Shown: piece by piece, positions 45,602 through 55,073 of the stretch | How the letters are laid out: each line of letters opens with the position of its first letter | Position numbering within the stretch: position 1 is the first letter of the stretch | Assembly (NCBI GenBank): GCA_963773195.1 | Contig: CAVZAE010000003.1 | Location: 35,433 to 99,432 of the forward strand | Origin: CAIWHR01 sp963773195 | GTDB taxonomy: Bacteria; Pseudomonadota; Gammaproteobacteria; Burkholderiales; Casimicrobiaceae | Direction: 5' to 3' | DNA: 64,000 bases | Notes under the pieces: model-generated | What the model was told of the DNA's origin: nothing | The model's database searches: none | What the model saw: only the letters and a program-made list of their open reading frames with translations | Position numbers and translations under genes: made by a program

Positions 45602-46395
45602 CGAAGCGGCAGTCAGAATTTGCCGGGACCGTTCAGAATGTCGTCACGCGGAGCCCGCGGAACCAGCCGGTAAATTGGCAGCTAAGAGTCGCGCTGTGCC
45701 CGTTGGCGTACGCGCTTTCGGGCTTTGAGCGTATTAACGACCGCGACTACGCGCAAAGCTGGCTGGTGCGGGCAGTCTGACGCTGGTGGCTTCAGCCACT
45801 TGGGCACTTCGACCCCAACGCCGCGTCGGATGTCGTGCTGCTCCGCCATGGACTACCGCGCCGCCCGGACCCTGGGCGGGAGCCGAGACCCGCCGAGGTC
45901 TGGGAACGCGCATTCAGCCGCCCGCTCACCTACAACAGAGCCGAGATTGAAATCGATCAGGTGATGAGTGACCGCGACCAGGCGACAAGGTCAGCTTCCT
46001 TGTGTGTGCGCCGCAAGGCTACGGTGCCCAAGTGGGACCCGATCACCTTCACCGCGTGTTTGGCCGGGAAACCGAATAATGTCGTCGATCGCGAATGCCT
46101 TCGACGTGAACATCTGCGGACCGACTGGGCCCCTCACTGAGGTGGAGCTGATGCAGCCAGGTACCGCGATCGTGCGCTCGGGGACGTCCTGACGTGTAGA
46201 CCAGGCCAGCGCCAAGGCACCTGCGCGATCCGCTACGCCGCCGACGCGTGCGCCGAGTTCCATGACGGCATGGCGTAGCTCGGCGAGTTCACGCTTCAAC
46301 ACGCTGATTTCGATGTCTTCCTGTTTGTAGCACATGTTCGAGCTTGGCATTCAGCTCCTGAATGGCCGCGAGCGCCACGCCGGTCGTGCCTCCGG
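45602..46395. other. Gap with unrecognised coding-like fragments
   Basis: Around 45785-45965 the forward strand encodes HFDPNAASDVVLLRHGLPRR and WERAFSRPLTYNRAEIEID-like text, which reads like genuine protein, but no start codon with ribosome site or family is recognisable. A little further on, another frame reads GDKVSFLVCAPQG. Probably broken gene remnants. The right part contains the out-of-frame tail of the beta-helix gene. Confidence 0.4.
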
Positions 46396-47388
46396 TCATA
46401 ACGCAGATAGCGGTGTCATCGGTGGTCCGGTGAAATCGCTCACAAAATTGTCGCAAACGGTGTTGTCGCTTCGCGTGAAGACTTGCGTGGTGGGGCCGTT
46501 CTCGATCCCAGTAGAGTTGCGCGTGATGACGTTGCTCGTGATGACTGCAGTCAATGGGTAGCCGGACAATCTGATCCCCGTGAGGCTGTCTTGCATCACC
46601 GAATGCTCGACGGCAAGTCTGGCCGCACCACCCCCCGCCACAACGGCCGCGATTCCGGCGTCAAAATTATTTGACGAAACGGAGTTCGTCACGGTCATCG
46701 CCGAGGTCCCGCTTAGACCTTCGATAGTAAAACCGGGGCCCCCGTAACTGCCTAGAGCAATTGAATTGCGAATGGTGACCGATGGCCCGGAGCGTGCATA
46801 AATGCCATAGCGATTTCCCTCGGCGCGCACGCCATCGAGCACGGCGATCTGTGCACCCTGAAGGTAGATTCCTGACTGCCCGCTCTCGCGAACCAATGTT
46901 CCGGTGACCAGAGCTGTCGAATTCGCGGACTGGAGGTGAATGCCGTTATTGAGCATATTGGAAATGATGCAGTCGTGGATGTGCAGAATTTGGCCGCTCG
47001 CGAAATTGATGCCGATTTGTCCCCCTTGCCCGTTGATGACAAGGCCCCGAAGCACGACCTTGTCGGCTGGACCGGCTGAGACGGTAACTCCATCATTCCC
47101 AGCAAACACGCTGATCCCAGCATAGATGCCCGCCGGAGCGACGATCGATACCGATTGTGTGACGGTCACGGTGCCGTAGCCGGCAGAGTCCAAGACGATG
47201 ACCTCGCCACCCAAGTTCGTGTGCATGATTGCGTAGCCGAAGGTCCGACAGGGCGCGGTGGGCGGGCAGGTCCCAATATCGACACCAGTCCCAGAGACGA
47301 ACGTGCGCTGGCCGGCCGTAGCCTCCGAGGCGGCAAGCACGAATAGGGCGAACGCGAAGGGCGCTAATGCACAGTTGCGTCGCAGCAT
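46396..47388 (-). CDS. Secreted right-handed beta-helix protein
   Basis: 330-residue exported protein; signal peptide LRRNCALAPFAFALFVLAAS after a strong AAGGGAGG ribosome site. RTFVSGTGVDIGTCPPTAPC begins the mature chain, followed by repeated parallel-helix rungs such as LRGLVINGQGG, GIHLQSANSTALVTG, GVRAEGNRYGIYARSG and VITSNVITRNSTGIENG. Such pectate-lyase-like proteins are often surface or matrix proteins. Beyond the stop, other frames on the same strand encode TGVALAAIQELNAKLE and then ISVLKRELAELRHAV, a coiled-coil tail common in this family, suggesting one or two indels removed it. Function unknown. Confidence 0.75.
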   Translation of the reverse strand: MLRRNCALAPFAFALFVLAASEATAGQRTFVSGTGVDIGTCPPTAPCRTFGYAIMHTNLGGEVIVLDSAGYGTVTVTQSVSIVAPAGIYAGISVFAGNDGVTVSAGPADKVVLRGLVINGQGGQIGINFASGQILHIHDCIISNMLNNGIHLQSANSTALVTGTLVRESGQSGIYLQGAQIAVLDGVRAEGNRYGIYARSGPSVTIRNSIALGSYGGPGFTIEGLSGTSAMTVTNSVSSNNFDAGIAAVVAGGGAARLAVEHSVMQDSLTGIRLSGYPLTAVITSNVITRNSTGIENGPTTQVFTRSDNTVCDNFVSDFTGPPMTPLSAL

Positions 47389-47938
47389 GTTGGCCTCCCT
47401 TAGGCTATGACAGCGAGGCGATAGCATATTCCTGCTCGTTAAGGGGTAGGGAGCCAGGGCGACCAACGGGCCAACCGCGCCTCCTGGTCGCGTTGCGCCA
47501 GCAAGGACCGTCGCCCGACTACCTTGATTGTCACCCTGAGGCGCCGCACAAGTCCCACAAACCCGCACATTTGTGCAGTTCTGTGCGCACAACACGCACG
47601 CCACCCTATAGGGGTGTGTGCGCTGTGCGAGCCTGTGCGTGGGGCGAGACTCTCCGATTGGAGTTTCGCTCCCCCGAGGCGCCCTGGCGCGTTGTTGCCG
47701 TACGAATATACTCGGGCCAACGTGTCGCAGTCGGCTTTCCATAAAGCGCCCCGTTGTGTACAGCGCGTGGGGCTCCTTCGGATCAAATAGCGTAGACCGC
47801 GGAGACCCCACGCTTCAGCCAAACTGCGAGGGTGGGGGCTGGGTGGTTCGCCCATGGTGCTTTTTGGGAGTTACGCCTGTCTGGGATCGGATACCTAGCG
47901 GGGCCCATGACGGACTGGCGCCTCATCATGGTTTGCCT
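47389..47938. other. Gap between beta-helix and cytochrome genes
   Basis: 550 bases between divergent genes. No gene, RNA or family repeat recognised. It should contain the promoters of both flanking genes, but I cannot place them. Confidence 0.45.
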
Positions 47939-48522
47939 ATGCGGAACGAATTGAAGCAACGCTCGGTTGTGCGATACGGGAGTGTCGCCCAGGCCTTGCA
48001 CTGGGTCACTGCGATCCTCGTCGTCGCTGCGTTCATTTTCGGTCCGGGAGGCTCCGAGCAGCGCGTGTATTCGCCCGCGCGCGATTTCGATCGGCAACTC
48101 CATGAGACGCTGGGCATGTGCGTATTCGCTCTCGTTGTGATGCGCGTGCTGTGGCGGACGGTCGACGTCCACCCGGAGGCCCCGCTGATTCCGCGCTGGA
48201 TGGACCTAGCGGCGAAGGCCGCGCACTGGGCGCTCTATTTGCTCCTTTTTCGCTCCCGCTATCCGCGATCAGCGGCGCGTGGCTGGAGGGCCATCCGCTG
48301 ACGCTTCTCGTGGGGGCCAAGATTCCACCGCTCTTGGCGCCCGCACACGACGCGGGAGCAAAGATCGCGACAGTGCACACATGGCTTGGCGACGCGATCC
48401 TATGGGTTGCGGGCCTCCACGCTTTCGCCGCGCTCTACCACCACATTGTCCTCAAGGACGGCGTGCTTGCCTCGATGCTTCCGCGCTGGTTTCCTTTGTG
48501 GGGTAGCAGGCCGGACCAATAG
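47939..48522 (+). CDS. Cytochrome b561-type membrane protein, frameshifted near 48250
   Basis: About 194-residue diheme inner-membrane cytochrome of the prokaryotic b561 (YodB) family. ATG 47939. Helix 1 contains YGSVAQALHWVTAILVVAAF with a haem histidine, helix 2 has LHETLGMCVFALVVMRVLWR, helix 3 KAAHWALYLLLF. The frame then shifts near 48247-48256, and the second half reads PLSAISGAWLEGHPL, KIATVHTWLGDAILWVAGL and FAALYHHIVLKDGVL with the remaining histidines. A net one-base loss explains it. It probably shuttles electrons between quinol and a periplasmic partner. Confidence 0.83.
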
Positions 48523-48593
48523 CTGAAGCAGGCGAGATAAAGCCGACAGCGTGCGACGCTTTGCGCGCTCCTGACTGTCCGCCATCAGAAACA

Positions 48594-48663
48594 GCGACCG
48601 TTCGGAATGGGTCGATAGCGGTCGTTGGTGACGGTCCGCTATCGGCCAAAAGCGGAAGTTCCC
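48594..48663 (+). repeat. Dispersed intergenic repeat, copy 3
   Basis: Forward copy: GGGTCGATAGCGGTCGTTGG then TGACGGTCCGCTATCGGCCA. Very similar to the copy at 52.15 kb. Fills most of the gap between cytochrome b561 and the next gene. Confidence 0.7.
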
Positions 48664-48723
48664 GACTTTGCCGCAAAGCAGTCGCTCAACTAGAGGGAGG
48701 AGTGCCGGCGAGGTTGCTTCTAT

Positions 48724-49749
48724 TCAGGCGATACCGAAGATTTTGACCACCAGCGGCGTGTCCACAATGACGTGCGGCGCGATGGCGTGGTAGCTAATCG
48801 CGTGGACCCAGGCATTGCCCGTGCGCAGGGTAAGCACGCTCTTCATCATCCCTGGCCCAACATACGTGAGCAGTACGAAAATCAACGACAGTAAGGTATC
48901 GCGCGGCGAATCGAAGGCCGACCATCCTTCGACGATATGCATCGCGGCGTAGGTGACACCGCCGAGCAATACGGCACTGATTGTGGAGCCCGTCAGCTTG
49001 AGATAGCGAGGGAGCAAGATCGAATAAATCAATACCATCGTCGGCAAGACCGTCCCGATGAAGAAGACCGCGAACGTGAGCGGAGCGGCTAGGAATATCT
49101 GATGCGCGTCCAGGCGAACAATGCTTTGGTCGAACACGCTCAACTCGAACGCGGACTCGATTGCCAAGACGACGAAGATAAGCAATGTGTCGTTGCGGCT
49201 GTTGCTTGAGCGAAGATTGAGATCAGTGCCGCTATAACGGCCCCGAAAGTAGAGGTAGGGCGCCACGGCGAAAACCACCAAATTGTAGAACGCCCATATC
49301 CAAACCTCGGTCGTGCCGGGCGCCACGCTGCAGCCAAAGACGGCGCCGGCAATGTGAAAGCTAAACGGGCGGTAACCCAGCGCGGGGCCGACAATCCACC
49401 CGCCGATCTGGCCCAGAGCAGCGTAGGCCAGGACGAAAATGGTCTCGCGCAGCGCAATCCGGTGCTCTGGCGCGCGTGCGGCCATATCGGGTATGACGCG
49501 CTTGCGGGTCACGAGAAAGGTCACTAGCATCAGCACGAAGATCTGAATCACTCCGATCGTGGGCGCCGCCATCTGCATAGCGAAAGGCAGCTGCGCAACC
49601 GCAGGACGATCGAACGGCAGGTGTCCATGGGCGAGCCACAGCACGAGCGCGTAGCCGACGAACCAGAGGACGACGGCAGTCTGGACGCCGCGATGGGCAA
49701 CAACGGCTCGCAAAACCGAGGCTAGCGAGGGGGCTGCCGCGACATCCAC
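48724..49749 (-). CDS. Polytopic membrane protein, possibly CPBP/CAAX-protease-like
   Basis: 341-residue protein with about eight hydrophobic segments (e.g. VVLWFVGYALVLWLAHG, IQIFVLMLVTFLVT, LTFAVFFIGTVLPTMVLI). The C-terminal half contains GVTYAAMHIVEGWSAF and AWVHAISYHAIAPHVIVDTP, whose spaced histidines and terminal aspartate resemble motifs 2 and 3 of CPBP intramembrane proteases. A clear motif 1 (EExxxR) is not evident, so this is only a suggestion. No functional partner nearby. Confidence 0.65.
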   Translation of the reverse strand: MDVAAAPSLASVLRAVVAHRGVQTAVVLWFVGYALVLWLAHGHLPFDRPAVAQLPFAMQMAAPTIGVIQIFVLMLVTFLVTRKRVIPDMAARAPEHRIALRETIFVLAYAALGQIGGWIVGPALGYRPFSFHIAGAVFGCSVAPGTTEVWIWAFYNLVVFAVAPYLYFRGRYSGTDLNLRSSNSRNDTLLIFVVLAIESAFELSVFDQSIVRLDAHQIFLAAPLTFAVFFIGTVLPTMVLIYSILLPRYLKLTGSTISAVLLGGVTYAAMHIVEGWSAFDSPRDTLLSLIFVLLTYVGPGMMKSVLTLRTGNAWVHAISYHAIAPHVIVDTPLVVKIFGIA

Positions 49750-49999
49750 CGGTGGCGATTGATTGCTGGGACTGATGACTGGTCCTCAGAGCACGTTTGA
49801 CGAGTAAGGCGGAGGACGTAGGCCACGTCCGAATACCAGTCTCTCACAACTCTCTGGACCCGATGCTCTCTTCCCCTTTGCAGTCAGATCAAGAGAACAG
49901 TCAGATCTACGCCAACGCGTGCCTTTTGAGTGCCGCAGCAGCCAATTCGAGTCGATCTCGGTCCATCACCGGGCATAGGTGATGGCCGTTTGGGGCTGA

Positions 50000-50090
50000 A
50001 GCGAAGGGCGGCCCAGGGTCGCAAGCGGTCGCTGACGACAGACTGATTACTGCCAACTCCGGTCGTAGCAGATTGCGCTGGAAAGCGGAC
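50000..50090 (+). repeat. Dispersed intergenic repeat, copy 4
   Basis: Forward copy with GGGTCGCAAGCGGTCGCTGA, then CTGCCAACTCCGGTCGTAGC and GATTGCGC, extending through to the far end seen in the 7.7-kb copy. The remainder of the 49750-50223 gap has nothing recognisable. Confidence 0.7.
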
Positions 50091-50223
50091 ATAAAATAAG
50101 AGCCCCCGGTCGACCGAGCAGCGCGCTCGCGATCTTTGTCGCCGACTGCGTCTTGAGCCCTCCCGCCCCAGGTGGTAGGGTTTGAACTTGCAGTCTGTTC
50201 AATCACCGCGACCCGGAGGCACG

Positions 50224-50610
50224 ATGGCCATCATGCTGAAGATCCGCTGGGAGATGAAGAAAGGAAGAGAGGACGACTTTCGGGAGAACCAGAAGAAGCT
50301 GTGTGCGGTGATGGGCAGCGACCATCCAGGCGTCATCTGCTACCACGTCGACTACTCAGCTCCGGGCGTGAGCGAGTGGGTCGAGATCTACGCCAACAAC
50401 AACGTCTTCAAGGCACACCTCGACAACAAGAAGGGCAAGGAGCCGCTCGCAACACTCATCGGCGCTTGCGACAAGATCACGTGCAAGTGTTGGGGCGATC
50501 CGGACGCCGAGTCCAAGAAGATCCTAGCGGGTTTCGGAGCAACCTACCATGAGTCTGCAGAAGCCTCGTTCCTATTGCATCCACGAGCAGACCGCGCTTC
50601 ACTGATCTAG
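50224..50610 (+). CDS. Small dimeric alpha-beta barrel protein (ABM-like)
   Basis: 128-residue cytoplasmic protein, ATG 50224 behind CCGGAGG. MLKIRWEMKKGREDDFRENQ, GVICYHVDYSAPGVSEWVEI and YANNNVFKAHLDNKKG match the layout of antibiotic-biosynthesis-monooxygenase-like barrels (strand, helix, strand, strand, helix). A 30-residue C-terminal tail follows. Cofactor-independent oxygenation is possible for the fold but not shown here. Starts 62 bases before the NADH dehydrogenase gene in the same direction. Confidence 0.6.
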   Translation: MAIMLKIRWEMKKGREDDFRENQKKLCAVMGSDHPGVICYHVDYSAPGVSEWVEIYANNNVFKAHLDNKKGKEPLATLIGACDKITCKCWGDPDAESKKILAGFGATYHESAEASFLLHPRADRASLI

Positions 50611-50671
50611 GATCTCAGACGCCGTACTGCGTGCTTGGGCGTCGGAACTTCACGGAACCCGCGGGGACACT

Positions 50672-51934
50672 TTGAATCCCGTGGCGCCATCCCTTCCACA
50701 CGTACTGATCGTAGGCTCGGGATTCGGTGGCTTGGCCTGTGCGCAAGCACTGCGCTACGCGCCGGTTGGCGTCACGCTGGTCGACCGCGTCAATTTCCAC
50801 CTCTTCCAGCCCCTGCTCTACGAAGTCGCGACGGCCGCGCTCGGGGTCCAAGAAATTGCTGCGACCACGCGAATGCTGTTTCGACGTCAGCGCAATGTGG
50901 CCGTCCACATGCTTACGATCGACGCGGTCGACGTAGCGGCTAGCATCGCGATTACGGATGAAGGCCACACGATCGGATACGACTGGCTCGTGATGGCGCC
51001 GGGGGCCGTCACAGATTATTTCGGCCACCCCGAGTGGGCAGTGCACGCGCCGGGACTGAAGACCGTCGAGGACGCGCTCGCGGTCAGGCGCCGCGTGCTG
51101 CTCGCCTTTGAGCGCGCCGAGAGCGAGCCCGACCGCGAACGGCGCGGCGCGCACCTTACGTTCGTGATCGTCGGCGGGGGCGCCACCGGAGTTGAGCTGG
51201 CAGGCGCGATCGGAGAAATGAAGAACTACACACTTCGTCACGACTTTCGCGCGATTGACTCGCGCGATGCCCGCATCCTGCTGCTCGATGCCGGTGAGCG
51301 CATTCTACCGTCCTTTACATCCGCGCTCTCTGCGCGGGCGCAGCGCGACCTCGAGCGACTGGGCGTAGAGGTGCGCACACGCTCCCTCGTCACCGATGTA
51401 GGCGCGAATTATATCGTGGCCAACGGCGAGCGCGTCGCGACGTCCTGCGTGCTCTGGGGCGCCGGTACGCGCGGCGCACCGGTGCTGGCACGCCTTGGTA
51501 TGCCCCTCGATCGGCAGGGGCGCGTGCACGTCGGTCCCGACGGAGCGGTGCCGGATCATCACGAGGTGTTCGTCATCGGCGACGGTGCGCATTTCGACGA
51601 TGCCACAAGCGGAGCACCGCTGCCGGGCGTAGCCCAGGTCGCGATACAGATGGGGCGTCACGTGGCGCGATGCATCGCCGACGACATTTTGAAACGGCCG
51701 CGGCACACCTTCCGGTACTCCGATCGCGGCAAGCTCGCGGTTATTGGCCGCGGTCACGCAGTGTGCGAGATCGGCTCGCTACGGTTCGCGGGGCTGCCGG
51801 CTTGGCTCATCTGGGCGTTCGTGCATGTAATGTTCCTGATCGGCTTTCGAAATCGCGTGGTCGCGATGCTCGAATGGGCGCGCACCTATTTCGTCCAGCA
51901 TCGCGGCGGGCGCTTCATCATCGGCAACCGCTAG
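50672..51934 (+). CDS. ndh: Type II NADH dehydrogenase / FAD-dependent oxidoreductase
   Basis: 420-residue peripheral-membrane flavoprotein passing electrons from NADH to quinone without proton pumping. VLIVGSGFGGLACAQALR is the FAD Rossmann loop, FHLFQPLLYEVATAAL is diagnostic of Ndh-2, and TFVIVGGGATGVELAGAIGE is the NAD loop. VFVIGDGAHF supplies the second FAD contact and GVAQVAIQMGRHVARCI follows. The C-terminal GLPAWLIWAFVHVMFLIGF is the amphipathic membrane-binding part. The start is TTG 50672 or GTG 50681; no ATG is available. Confidence 0.9.
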   Translation: MNPVAPSLPHVLIVGSGFGGLACAQALRYAPVGVTLVDRVNFHLFQPLLYEVATAALGVQEIAATTRMLFRRQRNVAVHMLTIDAVDVAASIAITDEGHTIGYDWLVMAPGAVTDYFGHPEWAVHAPGLKTVEDALAVRRRVLLAFERAESEPDRERRGAHLTFVIVGGGATGVELAGAIGEMKNYTLRHDFRAIDSRDARILLLDAGERILPSFTSALSARAQRDLERLGVEVRTRSLVTDVGANYIVANGERVATSCVLWGAGTRGAPVLARLGMPLDRQGRVHVGPDGAVPDHHEVFVIGDGAHFDDATSGAPLPGVAQVAIQMGRHVARCIADDILKRPRHTFRYSDRGKLAVIGRGHAVCEIGSLRFAGLPAWLIWAFVHVMFLIGFRNRVVAMLEWARTYFVQHRGGRFIIGNR

Positions 51935-52150
51935 ATGGCCGGGCCGGGCACCAGGTTGGTGCCGGGCAGCGTGGTGGAATGCGCGGCCGTCAACACGATA
52001 CGGGGGAGATCAGCGGCCCGCTGCAGTACCGAACCCTCGTCGCGCATGCCGCTGGTTCGACGCGTGCTGTCTCCAAAGAGTAGCCGGGCCTGGTTGCATC
52101 CCTCCGCAACGGGTCTGTTTGCATCCCCGCACCCCCAACAAACAAGGGGA

Positions 52151-52206
52151 GCGACCGTCTGCTTTGGGTCGATGCGGTCGTTGGTGACAGTCTGCTATCG
52201 GCCAGA
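52151..52206 (+). repeat. Dispersed intergenic repeat, copy 5
   Basis: GGGTCGATGCGGTCGTTGGT followed by GACAGTCTGCTATCGGCCAG. Nearly the same as the 48.6-kb copy, with one base missing in the core. Confidence 0.7.
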
Positions 52207-52554
52207 CACAGACATATCTTTCTACTGTGCCGCGGACGTTCGTGCGCGGAGGCAGGAGTCGCTGCCGGTGCCCGATACTGGCGGCATTAATGCCGCGCCT
52301 ATGTCCGCCGCTACCGCACAGATGAAGGCCTTCGTGCGCTGACGCTGCTCGTGGCGCGACGCGCGCCTGCGCGCTACGCAACCGAGGCCTTCACCTGGAT
52401 GTCGACCTGCGTGCTCACCAGCATCGGTGCCGACATGGCGGTCGCTGGCCAGCGGTCGAAGCATCGGGAGCGTGGGCTGCGTTTGCGGTGGCGGCAGCGG
52501 CTTGTCCAGTCGCAACGCTCCTTTCGCTGTCGCTGCGGAGCAAGCCGCAGAAAT

Positions 52555-52584
52555 AGAGACGCCGCGACGGGTCGCGGCGTCTCT
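52555..52584 (-). terminator. 14-bp perfect hairpin downstream of the TIGR03118 gene
   Basis: Arms AGAGACGCCGCGAC (52555-52568) and GTCGCGGCGTCTCT (52571-52584) pair perfectly around a two-base centre (as RNA the loop would open slightly). It starts 23 bases past the stop at 52607 on the minus strand, and TATTTCT follows. The strongest hairpin I see in the window, consistent with a terminator. Confidence 0.65.
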
Positions 52585-52606
52585 TGAGCGGATCTAGTCG
52601 ACGCTG

Positions 52607-53737
52607 TCAGTGTCCTCGCGAGCTTCCTTCGCCCTGGTCGGGCGCCGGCAGGATGGTGCCGTACAGCCCATCGCTTTCGCCGTTGGGTCCAGCAGCGAAG
52701 AACAGTGTATTGGCAGGTTGAGCACGGAAGTTGTTGCCGAAAGCGATACCCCAAAGTCCATCGATCGCCAGCACCCGACCATTCCCGGTGCGCAACTGAC
52801 CAGCGAAGGTGTTGTTCTTCGTATCGAAGGCGTTGATCGTGCCGTCGCCGAAGTTGCCGACGAGCAGCATGCCGCTGAACTTGCCAAAGTCGGCCGGCGC
52901 GTACGCCATGCCCCACGGCGCGTTGAGCTTGCCGCCCGTGGCGACGCGTTCGATCAGGAAGCCGTCGGCGTCGAAGACGTCGACGATACCGAGCCCCGGG
53001 CCTGGTGTTTCATCGTGGTCGCCAGCCACGTGAAAGGCGTACGAGACGTAGAGGTTGCCTTGGAGACTCAGGATGTTGAAAGGGGCAAAGCCTGGCGGAA
53101 GGTTCGGATCCACGAAGCCGCCCGGAACGGTCGTCGGCATGAAATTGTGGTCGAACACCTGGATCTTGCCGTTGAAGAGATCTGCGGCAAACAAGCGAAA
53201 ATCCGTTGCCCCGTCACCGGCGATGGCGATGCCCTTGTAGACGCCATTGGGGATCGCGGTGGTCGGTAGGGTGACTGCAGTGGAGCCGCAGCTTCCTTTC
53301 CACGCAGCAATGACCCCGTTCTCCGTGGCCCAAAGGAACGTCGCAGCAGAGGCGGGAGTGCCTGCGGGACAGACGATCTGAAAGTCGGCAGCAGACGGGT
53401 TAAACGTTATGCCGGTCGGCGCGCCCCCGGGAATCGTTACGACTAGCGGTTGCGGCGGACTGCCCACGAGCAACGGATTCCCGTTTCCGTCGTAGACCGT
53501 CGCCACGCCGGTCGTGTTGTCCGAAACCCAAACTGGGTTCGTCGGGCCGAACACGATGCCCCAGCCGTTCTTGAGATTGAGATCCTGGTGGTCGGCCACG
53601 CCCGCCAGGTCCGAAACGAGATTGTGAACGATGTAGTTGCCGGGATCCGCGACGGCCACTGCGCTCACCGCCAACCCGAAAGCGAGCGCGGTGAGTCGGA
53701 GCGCGCGTTGCGCGAAGGAAGAAGTCGAATTGTTCAT
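52607..53737 (-). CDS. TIGR03118 family secreted beta-propeller protein
   Basis: 376-residue exported protein, with signal peptide RALRLTALAFGLAVSAVAVA. NYIVHNLVSDLAGVADHQD and NLKNGWGIVFGPTNPVWVSD are characteristic of TIGR03118, followed by blades with GVYKGIAIAG, FRLFAADLFNGKIQVFD, LYVSYAF, GKLNAPWGMAYAP, LLVGNFGDGTINAFD and IDGLWGIAFGN. The family is often associated with PEP-CTERM genomes. No C-terminal PEP motif here: the chain ends soon after DGLYGTILPAP. Function unknown, extracytoplasmic. Confidence 0.82.
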   Translation of the reverse strand: MNNSTSSFAQRALRLTALAFGLAVSAVAVADPGNYIVHNLVSDLAGVADHQDLNLKNGWGIVFGPTNPVWVSDNTTGVATVYDGNGNPLLVGSPPQPLVVTIPGGAPTGITFNPSAADFQIVCPAGTPASAATFLWATENGVIAAWKGSCGSTAVTLPTTAIPNGVYKGIAIAGDGATDFRLFAADLFNGKIQVFDHNFMPTTVPGGFVDPNLPPGFAPFNILSLQGNLYVSYAFHVAGDHDETPGPGLGIVDVFDADGFLIERVATGGKLNAPWGMAYAPADFGKFSGMLLVGNFGDGTINAFDTKNNTFAGQLRTGNGRVLAIDGLWGIAFGNNFRAQPANTLFFAAGPNGESDGLYGTILPAPDQGEGSSRGH

Positions 53738-54161
53738 GGGAGCTCCTTATCTTGAAATTTCTACAACCGACGTCCGGCGCATGCCGGCACCGACGCTGCG
53801 GACCCGCTCGCATTCCACGCATGCGCGCGCGTCCGCTGATTCACAACAGGCGATCTACGTTCGTTATTCCGGGGCGAATCGACTTTGCGACGTCAGCCAA
53901 TCGTCAGTAATCTTGCCTGAGAAGATCCACCCTGCATCGCCTTCATTCTCGGCAAATCCGAGTGGCTGGTGTCGTAGACCATCGTCCTCCAAAGTCAGCG
54001 CCCGGGCTCATTGGAACGAATTGGGCAGTTGTGGGCTCCCGTCCAGGGTCAACGGCCCTTGTCCCAGTAAGAGCGTTGAATTGCTATGTAAAATGAAATC
54101 CACGCGGAACGCCACGCTGTCGTGGGCGCGGTTCGCGGACTTTATGAAGGAGAGTTTTTCG
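53738..54161. other. Gap between TIGR03118 and SDR genes
   Basis: 424 bases between divergent genes. No gene, repeat or clear promoter recognised. The AAGGAGAG ribosome site of the SDR gene lies at its right end. Confidence 0.45.
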
Positions 54162-54758
54162 ATGCGTATTCTAGTTATTGGCGCGACCGGCACCATCGGC
54201 CGTGCTGTCGTGGCAGCGCTATCCGCCGACAACGAAATCGTTCCCGCCAGCCGCCAAAGCACCGACATCACTGTCGACCTAGCGGAACCGGTCTCCATCC
54301 GGGACATGTATCTGTCCGCCGGCAAGCTGGACGCCGTCGTGTGCGCAGCAGGGCAAGCGAAGTTTGCCCCGCTCTCACAGCTGAGCGATGCGGATTTTCG
54401 CTATTGCCTCGACAATAAGCTCATGGGGCAGGTGAATCTGGTGCGGTTCGGATTCGAGCACGTTGCCGACAGCGGTTCGTTCACGCTGACAACCGGTATC
54501 CTCGCGCGATTGCCGATGCCGGGAGGCGCGGCAATCAGCCTAGTGAATGCCGGCATCGAAGGCTTCGTCAGGGCAGCCGCACTGGAAGCGCCACGCGGCA
54601 TTCGCGTGAACGCCGTCAGCCCGCCATGGGTGTCCGAGACGCTTCAAGCCCTCAAGATGGACCCATCCCAGGGGCTACCCGCCGCGGTCGTCGCACAAAC
54701 ATACGTGCAGAGCGTGACCGGAAGAAATACCGGGGCAACGCTGGAGCCGTCCGCCTAG
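54162..54758 (+). CDS. Atypical short-chain dehydrogenase, catalytic Tyr/Lys absent
   Basis: 198-residue Rossmann protein, ATG 54162 after AAGGAGAG. LVIGATGTIGRAVVAAL is the NADP loop, VDLAEPVSIRDM and AVVCAAGQAKFAPL follow, and SGSFTLTTGIL holds the usual serine region. Where classical SDRs have YxxxK, this protein reads ISLVNAGIEGFVRAA, with Ile and Asn in place of Tyr and Lys. Short SDRs of this kind form a conserved proteobacterial group, so it may be a binding or regulatory protein rather than a dehydrogenase. Confidence 0.8.
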   Translation: MRILVIGATGTIGRAVVAALSADNEIVPASRQSTDITVDLAEPVSIRDMYLSAGKLDAVVCAAGQAKFAPLSQLSDADFRYCLDNKLMGQVNLVRFGFEHVADSGSFTLTTGILARLPMPGGAAISLVNAGIEGFVRAAALEAPRGIRVNAVSPPWVSETLQALKMDPSQGLPAAVVAQTYVQSVTGRNTGATLEPSA

Positions 54759-54870
54759 TCTCTGCCGCGATAGTACGCTGTCGCTGATGTCGCGCCTGCT
54801 CACACGCGGCCGTCGCAGCGTGACATGGCCGAATCCACGGTTGCCGCCTCGGGTTTCCGGCCAACACGAG

Positions 54871-54960
54871 TCGCCGCTCCGGGTCGGAAGCGGTCGTCGA
54901 TGACAGACTGCTTACGGCTGCGGCCACAACCGAATCGCCGATAGCGGACGTTCGATTGCG
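54871..54960 (+). repeat. Dispersed intergenic repeat, copy 6
   Basis: GGGTCGGAAGCGGTCGTCGA plus TGACAGACTGCTTACGG; the first 20 bases are identical to the complement of the 7.7-kb copy. It ends with GCCGATAGCGGACGTTCG. Occupies the centre of the gap 54759-55073. Confidence 0.72.
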
Positions 54961-55073
54961 CTATCGACCCGGCGCAGCTCTGCAGGCGTCCGGTCTTCGC
55001 TGAAGTCGATCGGGCTTGACCCCGAGGTCCACGGCGATGGGAGGCGCCGAGGAAAACACCTAGAACGCCCCGG

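Larger units (their letters stand above)
51935..52606. other. Gap after ndh
   Basis: No gene recognised in 670 bases. It holds the dispersed-repeat copy at 52151-52206 and the strong hairpin at 52555-52584. Confidence 0.5.

Noticed and set aside
47560..47640. GTGTGCG-rich stretch suggesting a CRISPR or tandem array
   Set aside because: Short words recur irregularly with no constant spacer or repeat length.
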